Under the pieces are notes generated by a model, which was not told the origin of the DNA, ran no database searches, and worked only from the letters and a program-made list of their open reading frames with translations. The position numbers and the translations under genes are program-made. Shown here one piece after another: positions 1 to 8,448 of a DNA stretch of 47,970 bases. How positions within the stretch are numbered: position 1 is the stretch's first letter; each line of letters opens with the position of its first letter. Origin of the DNA: Allobosea sp. TND4EK4 (GTDB lineage: Bacteria; Pseudomonadota; Alphaproteobacteria; Rhizobiales; Beijerinckiaceae); the NCBI RefSeq assembly GCF_900156025.1, contig NZ_FTMO01000023.1, forward strand, positions 1 through 47,970, in the 5' to 3' direction.

Positions 1-2
1 GC

Positions 3-89
3 CTCGCGCTCGCGGCGCTGTTCGAGGGTGAATTCGCCAGAAATTCCCGCAGCTTCGGCGGCAAGGGCGCACTTCGCTACAGCTGGTGA
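3..89 (+). CDS. C-terminal end of autotransporter-like outer-membrane beta-barrel protein (partial)
   Basis: The window opens inside a reading frame that gives 28 residues and stops at TGA 87-89. The tail contains GEFARNSRSFGGKGALRYSW and ends in an aromatic residue. Alternating hydrophobic residues with a final aromatic residue are typical of the last beta-strand of autotransporter and other outer-membrane barrels, which is recognised by the BAM complex. Only the last strand is visible, so the passenger and the exact family cannot be named. The call rests on this short C-terminal signature and is moderate at best. Confidence 0.5.
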   Translation, partial: LALAALFEGEFARNSRSFGGKGALRYSW

Positions 90-482
90 GCCCCCGCATG
101 GCTGATGGCGCTTAAGGGCCCTTCACGTCGACAAGCCGGGATAGTCGACATCGCTGTGACCATGCGTACTGACGCCGGCCGGGTCAGGGCGCGAGCCGCA
201 TGTCCTGTGGATGAGGCGGCTCGCCATCTCGTCGGTCCGGTCTGCACCGGCCGTTGCCGGCCGATCTGCGGAACGCCTGCGCCGCTGCAAGGGGGCGAAT
301 GGATCGCCCGACGCCTCGCTGAGACAGGTCGAACGGCTGTGAAATCTGACGCCCGGCCAAAGGGCCTATATCCGAATGTCCTACGCAACAGCGGCCGCGC
401 CTGTTCTCGACTCTTGGAACGATTCAAGGTTTCCTTAGCCAGATCGTGATACTGCCCTTGCGTCATCAACGGGCCCCTGCCG
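90..482. other. Intergenic region, nothing recognised
   Basis: About 390 bases separate the barrel-protein tail from the PAS-like gene. Open frames exist on both strands, but their predicted peptides are Arg/Ala/Pro-rich without domain character, as expected from GC-rich non-coding DNA. Two GTCGAC palindromes 17 bp apart (127-132, 144-149) are the only local pattern and are probably chance. No promoter or RNA gene could be identified. Confidence 0.4.
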
Positions 483-1289
483 ATGTTTTCCACGAGGTCC
501 CTGACAGCCAAGCTGGTCAAGACGCTGGACGTCCCGGCTTGCTTGTCGACGATCGGCCCCTCCGAGGCATGCTACGTCGCGGCAAACGATGGCTACCTCA
601 AGATGGTCGAACGAATCTGGGCCGAGCTCGAGAACAGGAACCTCGTCACGAGCGGCTCCGCAATCAGCAGTCCGCAGCGTGATCGGCGGCTCTGGTTGCT
701 GGAAACCCGGGGGTTCTACGATACGGAAACCGCCGAAATTCGAACAGCCATGGGGCGAGCGCTCACGGTCAAAATCAGCTCGCAGAGAGTCTGGTGCAGC
801 GGCACCGCGTGCGACCTGGAGTTTTTCACGCCCGCTCCCTCTCTCCAGGCAGATCCACCCCCGGTGGCGGTCCGCGATGCGACACAAAAGGCTGCGTTTT
901 CCGCACGGGTTCGCAAGAACCTGGAGGTCATGAGGCCGCTTGAACGGGACATCCTCATCCGCCGCATGCTGTCCCTGACAGCGGAAGGGCTGGCTCTTGC
1001 CGCTCGTCTCTCCGAGGCAGCTGAGGCAGCTGAGGTCATGACGACGCTGGAAACGATCACCCAGCGGCTCCATCCATTCCGGGCTGCTGCGCGCAAAAGG
1101 CCAAACGGCTTCGATTTCGACGGCCTTAACCCTGAAGCAGCTCAAGAACTGCTTCTACAGCTGGCCGGGGAGATCTGGCTCGTGATCGTCTTTTGCGACG
1201 ATCGGCAGATCAGCGATCTGCTGAGAACGTTGGTGGAAGGCTACACCGTGCCGAAGCCCGTCTTGCTGAACAGGGTGATCCGGGCGTAG
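483..1289 (+). CDS. PAS-like domain protein of unknown function
   Basis: A 268-residue soluble protein. Residues about 20-115 read like a PAS fold: a CYVAANDGYLKMV segment, then a helix with basic residues, an RRLWLLETRGFYD strand and an ALTVKISSQR strand before a final hydrophobic strand. The C-terminal half is helical and Ala/Leu/Glu-rich (about 130-210), with no recognisable output domain such as GGDEF, EAL or a kinase. It stands alone, ends before the TetR-led operon and has no obvious partner. It may be a sensory adaptor. The ATG at 483 is the first good start, but later starts are possible. Confidence 0.55.
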   Translation: MFSTRSLTAKLVKTLDVPACLSTIGPSEACYVAANDGYLKMVERIWAELENRNLVTSGSAISSPQRDRRLWLLETRGFYDTETAEIRTAMGRALTVKISSQRVWCSGTACDLEFFTPAPSLQADPPPVAVRDATQKAAFSARVRKNLEVMRPLERDILIRRMLSLTAEGLALAARLSEAAEAAEVMTTLETITQRLHPFRAAARKRPNGFDFDGLNPEAAQELLLQLAGEIWLVIVFCDDRQISDLLRTLVEGYTVPKPVLLNRVIRA

Positions 1290-1316
1290 CGCCTGCCGTG
1301 GGGCGGGTGGCGCTAC
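1286..1316 (+). terminator. Hairpin over the stop codon of the PAS-like gene
   Basis: GTAGCGCC (1286-1293) is exactly complementary to GGCGCTAC (1309-1316), an 8-bp stem with a 15-base loop that includes the TAG stop. No T-tract follows, so it is a weak intrinsic terminator or an mRNA 3'-end hairpin. Confidence 0.35.
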
Positions 1317-1356
1317 ACAAAGCTCGGCTTAAACGATGGGCTGTCGCGACTAAAAA

Positions 1357-1377
1357 ACAATCTTGATTGTTTGCAAG
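1357..1377. promoter_or_regulatory. Candidate TetR operator upstream of the Liv/amidohydrolase operon
   Basis: ACAATC-TT-GATTGT (1357-1370) is a perfect 6-bp inverted repeat with a 2-base centre. It overlaps CTTGATTGTTTGCAAG (1362-1377). It lies about 40 bases before the TetR start in a locally AT-rich stretch, where an autoregulatory operator would be expected. A 13/16 match to the second element is at 9729-9744. Operator function is inferred. Confidence 0.45.
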
Positions 1378-1416
1378 TTTCGAGTGACCTTCCTGTTCAG
1401 GGGGGAAGCGCGCGGC

Positions 1417-2058
1417 ATGACCAAGCGACGATCGCAGCAGGAGCGGAGCGCCGAGATGTCGGCGCGGCTGATGGGAGCGACCATCGACCTGTTGCATCAG
1501 CAGGGGCTGGCGCGGACCACGACCTCCGACATCGCACGCCATGCGGGCGTCTCGCGCGGGGCGCTGACGCATCATTTCGCCGGCCGCGAGGCGATCATCA
1601 GCGCGTCCGTCGCCGACTTGCTCAGCAAGACCGCGCGGGACCTGCACCGCTTCGCCGAGGAGTTCATCGCGCGCGGCGGCTCGAGCGACGAGATCGTCGA
1701 TTACATCTGGCGGATGATGGACGACCGGCTGTTCTACGTGACGATGGAATACCTGCCGGAGGCGCGCCACAACAGCGACTTCAAGGCGCAGCTGATCCCG
1801 ACCGTGCGCGAGTTCCATGCCGGGCTGGACGCGATCTGGACCGCGCTCGCTGTCCGCGCCGGCACCGATCCCGATCACGCCCGCACGGTGATGAACGCCA
1901 CGATGTGCCTGGTGCGCGGCATGATCAGCCAGACCGTGCTCCGGCCGGGCGATCCGGCCTATTACGAAGGCATGCTGCAGTTCTGGAAGGGGCAGGTGCG
2001 GCAGCAATTCCCGATCAAGCCCGTGGCGGCCGCCACGCCGCGCAAGGCCGCTTCATGA
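1417..2058 (+). CDS. TetR/AcrR family transcriptional regulator
   Basis: A 213-residue regulator. Its N-terminal helix-turn-helix covers about residues 20-65 and includes TTSDIARHAGVSRGALTHHF, the classic TetR recognition segment. The rest is the helical ligand-binding and dimerisation domain. The ATG at 1417 follows a purine-rich GGGGGAAG, and the product then starts directly with the basic arm. An upstream in-frame TTG at 1363 falls inside the candidate operator and is unlikely to be used. The stop overlaps the start of livG (ATGA), so the regulator is the first gene of the transporter operon. By family behaviour it probably represses its own operon and is released by a substrate-related ligand. 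Confidence 0.85.
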   Translation: MTKRRSQQERSAEMSARLMGATIDLLHQQGLARTTTSDIARHAGVSRGALTHHFAGREAIISASVADLLSKTARDLHRFAEEFIARGGSSDEIVDYIWRMMDDRLFYVTMEYLPEARHNSDFKAQLIPTVREFHAGLDAIWTALAVRAGTDPDHARTVMNATMCLVRGMISQTVLRPGDPAYYEGMLQFWKGQVRQQFPIKPVAAATPRKAAS

Positions 2059-2819
2059 CCGCCGCACTGACGATCGAGGGGCTGACGCTCGCCTTCTATG
2101 GCGTCCATGTGCTGCGCGGCGTCGATTTCGCCGTGCCGGAAGGCTCCTTCACAGGGCTGATCGGCCCGAACGGCGCGGGCAAGTCGACCTTGTTCAATGC
2201 GGTTTCCGGTCTGTACCGGCCGGATGCCGGCTCGGTGCGCCTGGGTGAGGCCGAGACCACCGGACTCAGCCCCGAAAGACTGGTCGCGGCCGGGCTCGTG
2301 CGCTCTTTCCAGCTGGCGCGCGGCTTTCCCAAGCTCAGCGTCTTCCAGCATCTCATGCTCTATGGCGCGGCGCAGCCGGGAGAGGGCCTGCTCGCCGGCC
2401 TGTTCGGCTCTCGCGCGGCGCGGCAGCGCGAGGAGCAACTGGCGGAGCGGGCCTTCGGCATCGCCAGGCGGCTGCGGCTCGACCATGTTCTCGACAATCC
2501 GGTCACGGCGCTCTCGGGCGGCCAGAAGAAGCTGGTCGAGATCGGCCGGGCGCTGATGGCCGAGCCGAAGATCCTGCTGCTCGACGAGCCGATGGCCGGC
2601 GTCAATCCAAGCCTGACCGAGCAGATCGCGGAGCACCTCGTCGCGCTCAACCAGAGCGGGCTGACCATCTGCCTGATCGAGCACGACATGGCGCTGATCC
2701 GCCAGCTCTGCGCGCCCGTGATCGTGATGGCCGAGGGCCGCACGCTGACGCAGGGCACGTTCGAGGAGGTCGCTTCCGACACCCGCGTGCAGGAAGCCTA
2801 TCTCGGGAGGCGGCATTGA
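2055..2819 (+). CDS. livG: Branched-chain amino acid-type ABC transporter ATP-binding protein LivG
   Basis: A 254-residue ABC ATPase with Walker A GPNGAGKS near residues 37-44, signature LSGGQKK, Walker B ILLLDEP and an H-loop EHD. The LVRSFQLARGFPKLSV stretch and the PMAGVNPSL D-loop region are typical of LivG. The ATG at 2055 overlaps the TetR stop by four bases (ATGA). It powers import with LivF and the LivH/LivM permeases encoded downstream. The cargo is not fixed by sequence, because Liv-type systems carry branched-chain amino acids, amides, urea and aromatic acids. The adjacent amidohydrolases suggest an amide or peptide-like compound. Confidence 0.9.
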   Translation: MTAALTIEGLTLAFYGVHVLRGVDFAVPEGSFTGLIGPNGAGKSTLFNAVSGLYRPDAGSVRLGEAETTGLSPERLVAAGLVRSFQLARGFPKLSVFQHLMLYGAAQPGEGLLAGLFGSRAARQREEQLAERAFGIARRLRLDHVLDNPVTALSGGQKKLVEIGRALMAEPKILLLDEPMAGVNPSLTEQIAEHLVALNQSGLTICLIEHDMALIRQLCAPVIVMAEGRTLTQGTFEEVASDTRVQEAYLGRRH

Positions 2820-3538
2820 GCCCGGCGGCTGACACCGTGCTTTCCGCCTCCGGCATCGTTGCCGGCTATGGCGCGGCGGAGCAGATCCTGAAGGGCGCTT
2901 CGCTGCATGTCGCGGCGGGCGAGATCGTTTCGATCATCGGGCCGAACGGGGCCGGTAAATCGACGCTTTTGAAGACGCTGGCCGGGCTCGTCCCGGCGCG
3001 CGAGGGCGAGATCCGGCTCGGCGGGCGCGACGTGACGAAGGCGGATGCGCTCGGCCGCTCGCGGGCCGGCATCGGCTTCGTCCCGCAGGAGCGCAACGTC
3101 TTCGGCGCGATGACGGTGGCCGAGAACCTCGAGATCAGCGGCTTCCAGGACCCCAGGGCGGTCACCGCGCGAGCCGAGGAGATGTATGGCCGCTATCCGA
3201 TGCTTGCGGAGAAGCGCAAGGCGCTGGCGCGCACGCTTTCGGGCGGGCAGCGGCAGATCCTCGCCATGGCGATGGGCTTGATGAACGCACCCTCGCTGCT
3301 GTTGCTCGACGAGCCGACGGCGGGGCTGTCTCCGAAAGCGGCCGATGAACTGTTCGACGCCATCGTCGCGCTCAATCGGGGCGGGCTGCCGATCCTGATG
3401 GTCGAGCAGCATGCGCTGGAGGCGCTGGAGATCTCGACGCGCGGTTACGTCCTCGTCTCCGGCCGCAACAGCCGCGAAGGAGGCGGGCCGGAACTCGCCA
3501 ACGATCCGGACATCCGCAAGCTCTTCCTCGGCGGCTAG
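2816..3538 (+). CDS. livF: Branched-chain amino acid-type ABC transporter ATP-binding protein LivF
   Basis: A 240-residue ABC ATPase with Walker A GPNGAGKS, a Q-loop in GFVPQERNVF, signature LSGGQRQ and Walker B LLLLDEPTAGLSP, all typical of LivF. The TTG start at 2816 overlaps the livG stop (TTGA) and follows GGGAGG at a normal distance. No ATG is available before the first beta strand. It is translationally coupled to livG and forms the second half of the ATPase heterodimer on the cytoplasmic face of LivH/LivM. Confidence 0.9.
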   Translation: MSPAADTVLSASGIVAGYGAAEQILKGASLHVAAGEIVSIIGPNGAGKSTLLKTLAGLVPAREGEIRLGGRDVTKADALGRSRAGIGFVPQERNVFGAMTVAENLEISGFQDPRAVTARAEEMYGRYPMLAEKRKALARTLSGGQRQILAMAMGLMNAPSLLLLDEPTAGLSPKAADELFDAIVALNRGGLPILMVEQHALEALEISTRGYVLVSGRNSREGGGPELANDPDIRKLFLGG

Positions 3539-3586
3539 AGGCCGGGAAGCCGTTCCAACGACAAGACCAAACCCAGGGGATCCGTC

Positions 3587-4795
3587 ATGACGCAACTGAC
3601 CATCGACCGCCGCCGCCTGCTTGCCGGCACCGCGGCCTTCGCCGGCATCGCCGGCCTGCCGGGGCTCGCCCTTGCGCAGCAATCAGGCCCGATCCGCATC
3701 GGCACGCTGACTCCGCTCACCGGCTCGGGCGGCCCCTACGGACCGGTCATGGTCAAGGCGGTGAAGGCCGTGGTCGACGAGGTCAATGCGGCCGGCGGCG
3801 TGCTCGGCCGCAAGATCGAGCTCATCTCCGAGGACGACCAGACCAATCCGGAAGCAGGCGTGCGCGCCGCCCGCAAGATGATCGACGTCGACAAGGTCTC
3901 GGCGATCCTCGGCACCTGGGCCTCCTCGGTGACGACGGCGGTGGCGCCCTTGTGCTGGGAGTCCAAGACCTTCCTGGCCACCGTCTCCGGTGCCGATGCC
4001 ATCACCCAGCTGCCACATCAGGGCTATCTGATCCGCACCCAGCCCAACACGACCCTGCAGGGCAAGAAGTTCGGCGAGTTCTGCATCGCGGAGAAGGCCA
4101 AGCGCGTCTTCTTCGTCTCGCCGCAGACGCCCTTCGTCAAAAGCCAGTTCGACAACATCACCGCCGCGGTGAAGGCGGCCGGGGGCGAGACCGGCTCTCT
4201 GGTCTATGACGACAAGAAGCCGTCCTATCGCACCGAAGTCGACGAAGCGCTGCGCTTCAAGCCCGACGCCATCGTCTTCGGCGGCTATACGCCCGACACT
4301 GCCGTGATGCTGAAGGATGTCTACCGTGCCGGTTTCAGCGGGCTGAAGGTCGCCTTCGGCTATTCCGTGAACCAGAAGCTGATCGAGAGCGTGCCGGCCG
4401 AGGTCGTCGACAAGACCTACACCATCTCGCCTTCGCCGGCCGAAGGCTCGAAGGCCTATGAGCGGCTGGTCAAGCTGATCGGCGTCGCTTCGCCCGATCC
4501 CTACACCACCCAGATCTACGACCAGATCAACCTCGTGCTGATGGCGATCGCCTTCGCCGGCGATGCCTCGGGCACCGCGATCAAGGACGCGGTGCGCAAG
4601 GTCAGCCAGGCACAGGGCGGCACCAAGGTCGACAACGCGGTCGACGGGCTGAAGGCCATCGCGGCCAAGCAGCCGGTCGATTACGATGGCGCCAGCGGGC
4701 CATGCGACTTCGATGCGATCGGCGACATCATCGATTCGAAGTTCCGCTACGAGCAGGTGCAGGGCGGCAAGCTCACGCTGGTGAAGATCGCGTGA
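3587..4795 (+). CDS. Liv-type periplasmic substrate-binding protein (Peripla_BP_6)
   Basis: A 402-residue protein. The N-terminus has a DRRRLLAG motif, a hydrophobic stretch and an ALA-Q junction near residue 30, resembling a Tat- or Sec-type export signal. The mature part begins PIRIGTLTPLTGSGG and shows the type I binding fold of LivK-like proteins (VNAAGGVLGRKIELI, ...SVTTAVAPL). It should capture the substrate in the periplasm and deliver it to LivH/LivM. It lies 48 bases after livF and overlaps livH by four bases. Ligand identity cannot be read from the sequence. Confidence 0.88.
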   Translation: MTQLTIDRRRLLAGTAAFAGIAGLPGLALAQQSGPIRIGTLTPLTGSGGPYGPVMVKAVKAVVDEVNAAGGVLGRKIELISEDDQTNPEAGVRAARKMIDVDKVSAILGTWASSVTTAVAPLCWESKTFLATVSGADAITQLPHQGYLIRTQPNTTLQGKKFGEFCIAEKAKRVFFVSPQTPFVKSQFDNITAAVKAAGGETGSLVYDDKKPSYRTEVDEALRFKPDAIVFGGYTPDTAVMLKDVYRAGFSGLKVAFGYSVNQKLIESVPAEVVDKTYTISPSPAEGSKAYERLVKLIGVASPDPYTTQIYDQINLVLMAIAFAGDASGTAIKDAVRKVSQAQGGTKVDNAVDGLKAIAAKQPVDYDGASGPCDFDAIGDIIDSKFRYEQVQGGKLTLVKIA

Positions 4796-5655
4796 CCCAG
4801 CTGCTGCAGGCGCTGCTCAATGGCGTGATGACCGGGGCGCTGATCGCCGTCCCGGCCATCGGCTTCTCGGCCATCTTCGCGGTGCTGCGCTACCCCAACT
4901 TCGCCATCGCCGCCTATGCGACGATCGGCGCCTTCGCCGCCTGGTGGGCGAACGTCGTTCTCGGCCTTCCGATCGTGGCGGCGCTGGCCGTCGCCTTCGC
5001 GGTCACGGGCGTGGTCGGCGTGGCCGCTGAGGAGACCGCGTTGAAGCGCCTGCGCGGCAACGGCGCGCTGATTGTCGCGATCGCCTCGATCGCGCTCAAT
5101 CTCGTGCTGGAGAACATCGTGCGCTTTCTCTTCGGCAACGAGATGCGCGGCTACGACCTGCCGATCGCGCGGGACCTGCGCTTCGGCGATCTGCGCGTCG
5201 GTCCGCAGCAACTGCAGAGCCTGTTGCTCTCCGTGGTGATCATGGCGGCGATGTTCCTGTTCCTGCGCTATACGCGCTTCGGCAAGGCGATGCGGGCCGT
5301 CGCGGACAACCCCGATCTGGCGCGGCTGAAGGGTATCGACCCTGCGAAGATCGCCATCGTGACTCTGTTCCTTGGCGCAGGGCTGACCGGCGTCGGCGGC
5401 GTGCTGATCGGGCTCGACACCTCGATCGACCCGCTGACCGGCTATCGCGTGCTGCTCTCGGTCTTTGCCGCGGCGGTGCTGGGCGGGCTTGGCTCGATCC
5501 CCGGCGCCGTGGCGGGCGCGCTGATGCTCGGCATCGCCGAGGAACTGGCGCTGCTCGCGGTTCCCGCGACATACCGCACGGCGGTCGGCTTCGTCGCGAT
5601 CCTGCTGATGCTCACCTTCCGGCCGCGTGGCCTGCTCGGCGAGAGGGCCGCCTGA
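4792..5655 (+). CDS. livH: Branched-chain amino acid-type ABC transporter permease LivH
   Basis: A 287-residue, highly hydrophobic protein with about eight membrane segments. It starts VTQLLQALLNGVMTGALIA and contains the family segment GKAMRAVADNPDLARLKGID, the cytoplasmic loop that contacts the ATPase. A GTG at 4792 overlaps the stop of the binding-protein gene (GTGA). A longer upstream frame lies inside the previous gene and is not needed. It pairs with LivM as the inner-membrane channel. Confidence 0.88.
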   Translation: MTQLLQALLNGVMTGALIAVPAIGFSAIFAVLRYPNFAIAAYATIGAFAAWWANVVLGLPIVAALAVAFAVTGVVGVAAEETALKRLRGNGALIVAIASIALNLVLENIVRFLFGNEMRGYDLPIARDLRFGDLRVGPQQLQSLLLSVVIMAAMFLFLRYTRFGKAMRAVADNPDLARLKGIDPAKIAIVTLFLGAGLTGVGGVLIGLDTSIDPLTGYRVLLSVFAAAVLGGLGSIPGAVAGALMLGIAEELALLAVPATYRTAVGFVAILLMLTFRPRGLLGERAA

Positions 5656-6566
5656 TGCTGTCCTATATCGTCTTCACGCTGACGCTCTGCGCCATCTACG
5701 GGCTGCTGGCCCTGAGCCTCAACCTGATCTGGGGCGGGGCGGGATTGGTCAATCTCGGCCTCGCCGGCTTCTTTGCGGTCGGTGCCTATGCTTCGGCGCT
5801 GGCGACGGGGGCGGGCGCGCCCGTGCTGCTCGGCTGGGGCGCGGCGCTGGCGGTGGGCGCTGTCGTCGGCTTGCTGGTGACCTTCGCGACGCTGAGGCTG
5901 CGCGACGATTACCTCGCCATCGTCACGCTGGGCTTTGCCGAGGTGATCCGGCTGGTGGCGCTGAACGAGCGCTGGCTGACCAACGGCTCGGACGGCATCT
6001 CCGGCATCAAGGCGCCGCTCAAGGCCGAATTCGGGACGCAGAATTTCGCGCTGTTCTATCTCGGGCTGGTGACGCTGGTGCTCGGCCTCGTCTGGCTGCT
6101 GCTGCGCCGGCTCGATCTTTCGCCCTATGGGCGCGCGCTCAAGGCGATCCGCGAGGACCAGCAACTTGCCGCCTTCGCCGGCAAGCCCGTGCTGCGCTTC
6201 AAGCTGCAGGCCTTCGCGCTCTCGGCCGCGATCGCGGCGCTGGCGGGTGCGCTCTACGCGCATTTCCAGTCCTATATCTCGCCGGACCATTTCCAGCCGC
6301 TGATCACGATCTACATCTTCCTGGCTGTCACGGCCGGCGGCGTCGGCCGTCCGAGCGGGGCGGTGCTCGGCGCCTATGCCGTCGTGATCTTCCTCGAGGC
6401 GACGCGCTTCATGACGGAGTGGGTGCCCGGTCTTCAGCCGGTCCAGCTCGCGGCCATGCGCGAGATGCTGATCGGGCTCGCGCTGATCCTGGTGCTGCAT
6501 CTCAAGCCGCAGGGCATCCTGCCCGAACAGATTCCGAAGGCCCCGGCTCCGCCCGCATCCGCCTGA
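5655..6566 (+). CDS. livM: Branched-chain amino acid-type ABC transporter permease LivM
   Basis: A 303-residue membrane protein. SLNLIWGGAGLVNLGLAGFF near the N-terminus and SPYGRALKAIREDQQLAAFAG, the ATPase-contact loop, are diagnostic of LivM. The start shares one base with the livH stop (TGATG). It completes the importer: two ATPases, two permeases and one binding protein. Confidence 0.9.
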   Translation: MLSYIVFTLTLCAIYGLLALSLNLIWGGAGLVNLGLAGFFAVGAYASALATGAGAPVLLGWGAALAVGAVVGLLVTFATLRLRDDYLAIVTLGFAEVIRLVALNERWLTNGSDGISGIKAPLKAEFGTQNFALFYLGLVTLVLGLVWLLLRRLDLSPYGRALKAIREDQQLAAFAGKPVLRFKLQAFALSAAIAALAGALYAHFQSYISPDHFQPLITIYIFLAVTAGGVGRPSGAVLGAYAVVIFLEATRFMTEWVPGLQPVQLAAMREMLIGLALILVLHLKPQGILPEQIPKAPAPPASA

Positions 6567-6581
6567 TTTCCGGAGAGACCC

Positions 6582-7070
6582 ATGTCCGACGACCTCGCCA
6601 CCCTCGCGGCCCTGATCGCGCAGCCCGGCCAGCCCGAGACGCTGTTCAAGGCGTTCGAGGAGGCGACGCAGCGCCTCGTCGGCCACCAGCTCTTCACCCT
6701 GCTCTATGTGGACGGGCAGGAGGTGGCGCGCATCTATTCGAACCGCCCCACCGAGTACCCGGTCTCCGGCCGCAAGACGATGGGGCCGACACCCTGGGGC
6801 AAACATGTGCTGGACGAGCGCAAGCCCTATCTCGGCAAGGACAAGGCCGGGATCCGCTGGGCCTTCTTCGACCACGCGCTGATCGAGAGCATGGGGCTGG
6901 GCTCGGTCATCAACATCCCCGCGATCTATGACGGCAAGGTGGTCGGCACGATCAACCTGCTGGCGCCGGAGCATCACTACCGCGAGGAGCATGTCGCGCC
7001 TGTCGAGCGGCTGGCGCCGATGCTGGTGCCGGCCTTCCTCGCCGCCCGCGCCAAAGCCGGCGCGGCCTGA
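6582..7070 (+). CDS. Small stand-alone GAF domain protein
   Basis: A 162-residue cytosolic protein that is essentially one GAF domain. It has a strand/helix pattern with LFTLLYVDGQEVARIYS, a GSVINIPAIYDGKVVGTINLL core and a final helix. It contains no cysteine, so it cannot be a free-methionine-sulfoxide reductase, a known enzymatic GAF. It lies 16 bases after livM and 42 bases before the first amidohydrolase, clearly inside the operon. A role as a small-molecule sensor or binding partner for the imported compound is inference. Confidence 0.75.
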   Translation: MSDDLATLAALIAQPGQPETLFKAFEEATQRLVGHQLFTLLYVDGQEVARIYSNRPTEYPVSGRKTMGPTPWGKHVLDERKPYLGKDKAGIRWAFFDHALIESMGLGSVINIPAIYDGKVVGTINLLAPEHHYREEHVAPVERLAPMLVPAFLAARAKAGAA

Positions 7071-7112
7071 TTTTCGCTCTCCGTTTCGCCTTTCGCATTC
7101 AAGGAACAGCCC

Positions 7113-8348
7113 GTGGCCGCCACCCTCTTCACCAATGCCCGCATCGTCGACGGCTCGGCGCCCGAACCGGGCGCTCCGGTCAATGTCCTCGTTGAGGGCG
7201 GCACGATCCGCGAGGTCGGCAAGACGGTGGCCTCCGCCAAGGCGAAGACCATCGACCTCAAGGGCCGGACGCTGATGCCGGGGCTGATCGACGCGCATGT
7301 CCATGTCGTCGCCGGCGTCGCCGATCTCGGTGCCAATGCCCGCCTGCCGGATTCGCTGGTGACGGCGCGGTCCTTCGTCATCATGCGCGAGATGCTGATG
7401 CGCGGCTTCACCACCGTGCGCGATGTCGGGGGCGCCGATTTCGGCCTGAAGCAGGCGACGGAGGAGGGGCATTTCCCGACACCGCGACTCGTCATCTCCG
7501 GCAAGGCGCTGAGCCAGACCGGCGGCCACGCCGATTTCCGCGGCCGCTATGACGACCGGCCGAGCGTGATCGAGCGCCACCGGCTGGGCTCGCTCGGGCG
7601 CATCTGCGACGGCGTGCCGGATGTGCGCCGCGCCGCGCGCGAGGAGCTGAAGGGCGGGGCCGATTTCATCAAGATCATGGCCAATGGCGGCTGCGCCTCG
7701 CCGACCGACCCGATCCACTTTCTCGGCTATTCCGTGAGCGAGCTGGAGGCCATCGTCGAGGAAGCACGGATGGCGGGCACCTATGTCTCGGCCCATGTCT
7801 ATACCGACGAGGCGATCCGCCGCTGCGTCGAGGCCGGGGTCCATTCGCTGGAGCATTGCAACCTGATCCAGCCCGAGACCGCCAAGCTCGCCGCGGGCAA
7901 GGGCGCCGTCGCCGTGCCCACGCTCGTGACCTACGACAAGCTGGTCGCGGACGGGCCGAAGCTCGGCTTCCCGCCGGATTCCGTTGCCAAGGTCGATGTC
8001 GTGCGCTCGGCGGGCATGGAATCGCTGCGGATCATGCAGAAGGCCGGTCTGGCTATGGCCTATGGCAGCGACCTGCTCGGCGAGATGCACCGCTACCAGT
8101 CCGAGGAATTCGTCATCCGCGGGCAGGCGCTGCCGGCGCAGGAGGTGATCGCCTCGGCCACTTTCATCGCCGCCAAGCTCTTGAAGCTGGAAGGCAAGAT
8201 CGGGACGGTGGCACCCGGCGCCCATGCCGACCTGATCGTGGTCGACGGCGATCCGCTGAAGGACCTGTCGCTGCTGACGCGTCAGGGCCGCCACATGCCG
8301 GTGATCATGAAGGGCGGCGCGCTCGTGAAGCGCTCAAGCCTGAACTGA
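7113..8348 (+). CDS. Metal-dependent amidohydrolase, prolidase-like subgroup (paralogue 1)
   Basis: A 411-residue amidohydrolase-superfamily enzyme. The metal ligands read in order: H62 and H64 in DAHVH, a probable carbamylated Lys187 in GADFIKIMANGG, His228, His248 and Asp320 in AYGSD. The C-terminal GTVAPGAHADLIVVDGDPL closes the flanking beta-sandwich. The set fits a binuclear centre that hydrolyses C-N or ester bonds. Related members include imidazolonepropionase-like enzymes and Xaa-Arg/Lys or Xaa-Pro dipeptidases. No export signal is seen, so it acts in the cytosol on the imported compound. The GTG at 7113 follows AAGGAAC. The substrate is unknown. Confidence 0.85.
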   Translation: MAATLFTNARIVDGSAPEPGAPVNVLVEGGTIREVGKTVASAKAKTIDLKGRTLMPGLIDAHVHVVAGVADLGANARLPDSLVTARSFVIMREMLMRGFTTVRDVGGADFGLKQATEEGHFPTPRLVISGKALSQTGGHADFRGRYDDRPSVIERHRLGSLGRICDGVPDVRRAAREELKGGADFIKIMANGGCASPTDPIHFLGYSVSELEAIVEEARMAGTYVSAHVYTDEAIRRCVEAGVHSLEHCNLIQPETAKLAAGKGAVAVPTLVTYDKLVADGPKLGFPPDSVAKVDVVRSAGMESLRIMQKAGLAMAYGSDLLGEMHRYQSEEFVIRGQALPAQEVIASATFIAAKLLKLEGKIGTVAPGAHADLIVVDGDPLKDLSLLTRQGRHMPVIMKGGALVKRSSLN

Positions 8349-8448
8349 ACCCGCGCGCAGCCGTCGACAAGCCGATGGCGCATGCCTAATATATCAGGAT
8401 ATTCGGCTCGGCCATCGGCCGGCCGGCGATGATGGGGAGGCCGGTGTG

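Noticed and set aside
77..520. Minus-strand frame of 147 codons in the left intergenic region
   Set aside because: No domain, no partner and an Arg/Pro/Ser-rich composition expected of non-coding GC-rich DNA.
6582..7070. GAF protein as free-methionine-(R)-sulfoxide reductase
   Set aside because: That enzyme needs catalytic cysteines and this protein contains none.
5442..8294. A very long open frame (about 950 codons) on the minus strand opposite the LivH/LivM/GAF/amidohydrolase genes
   Set aside because: Its peptide is rich in Arg, His, Asp, Gln and Gly without domains. It mirrors the GC-rich third positions of well-supported genes on the plus strand, so it is an antisense artefact.
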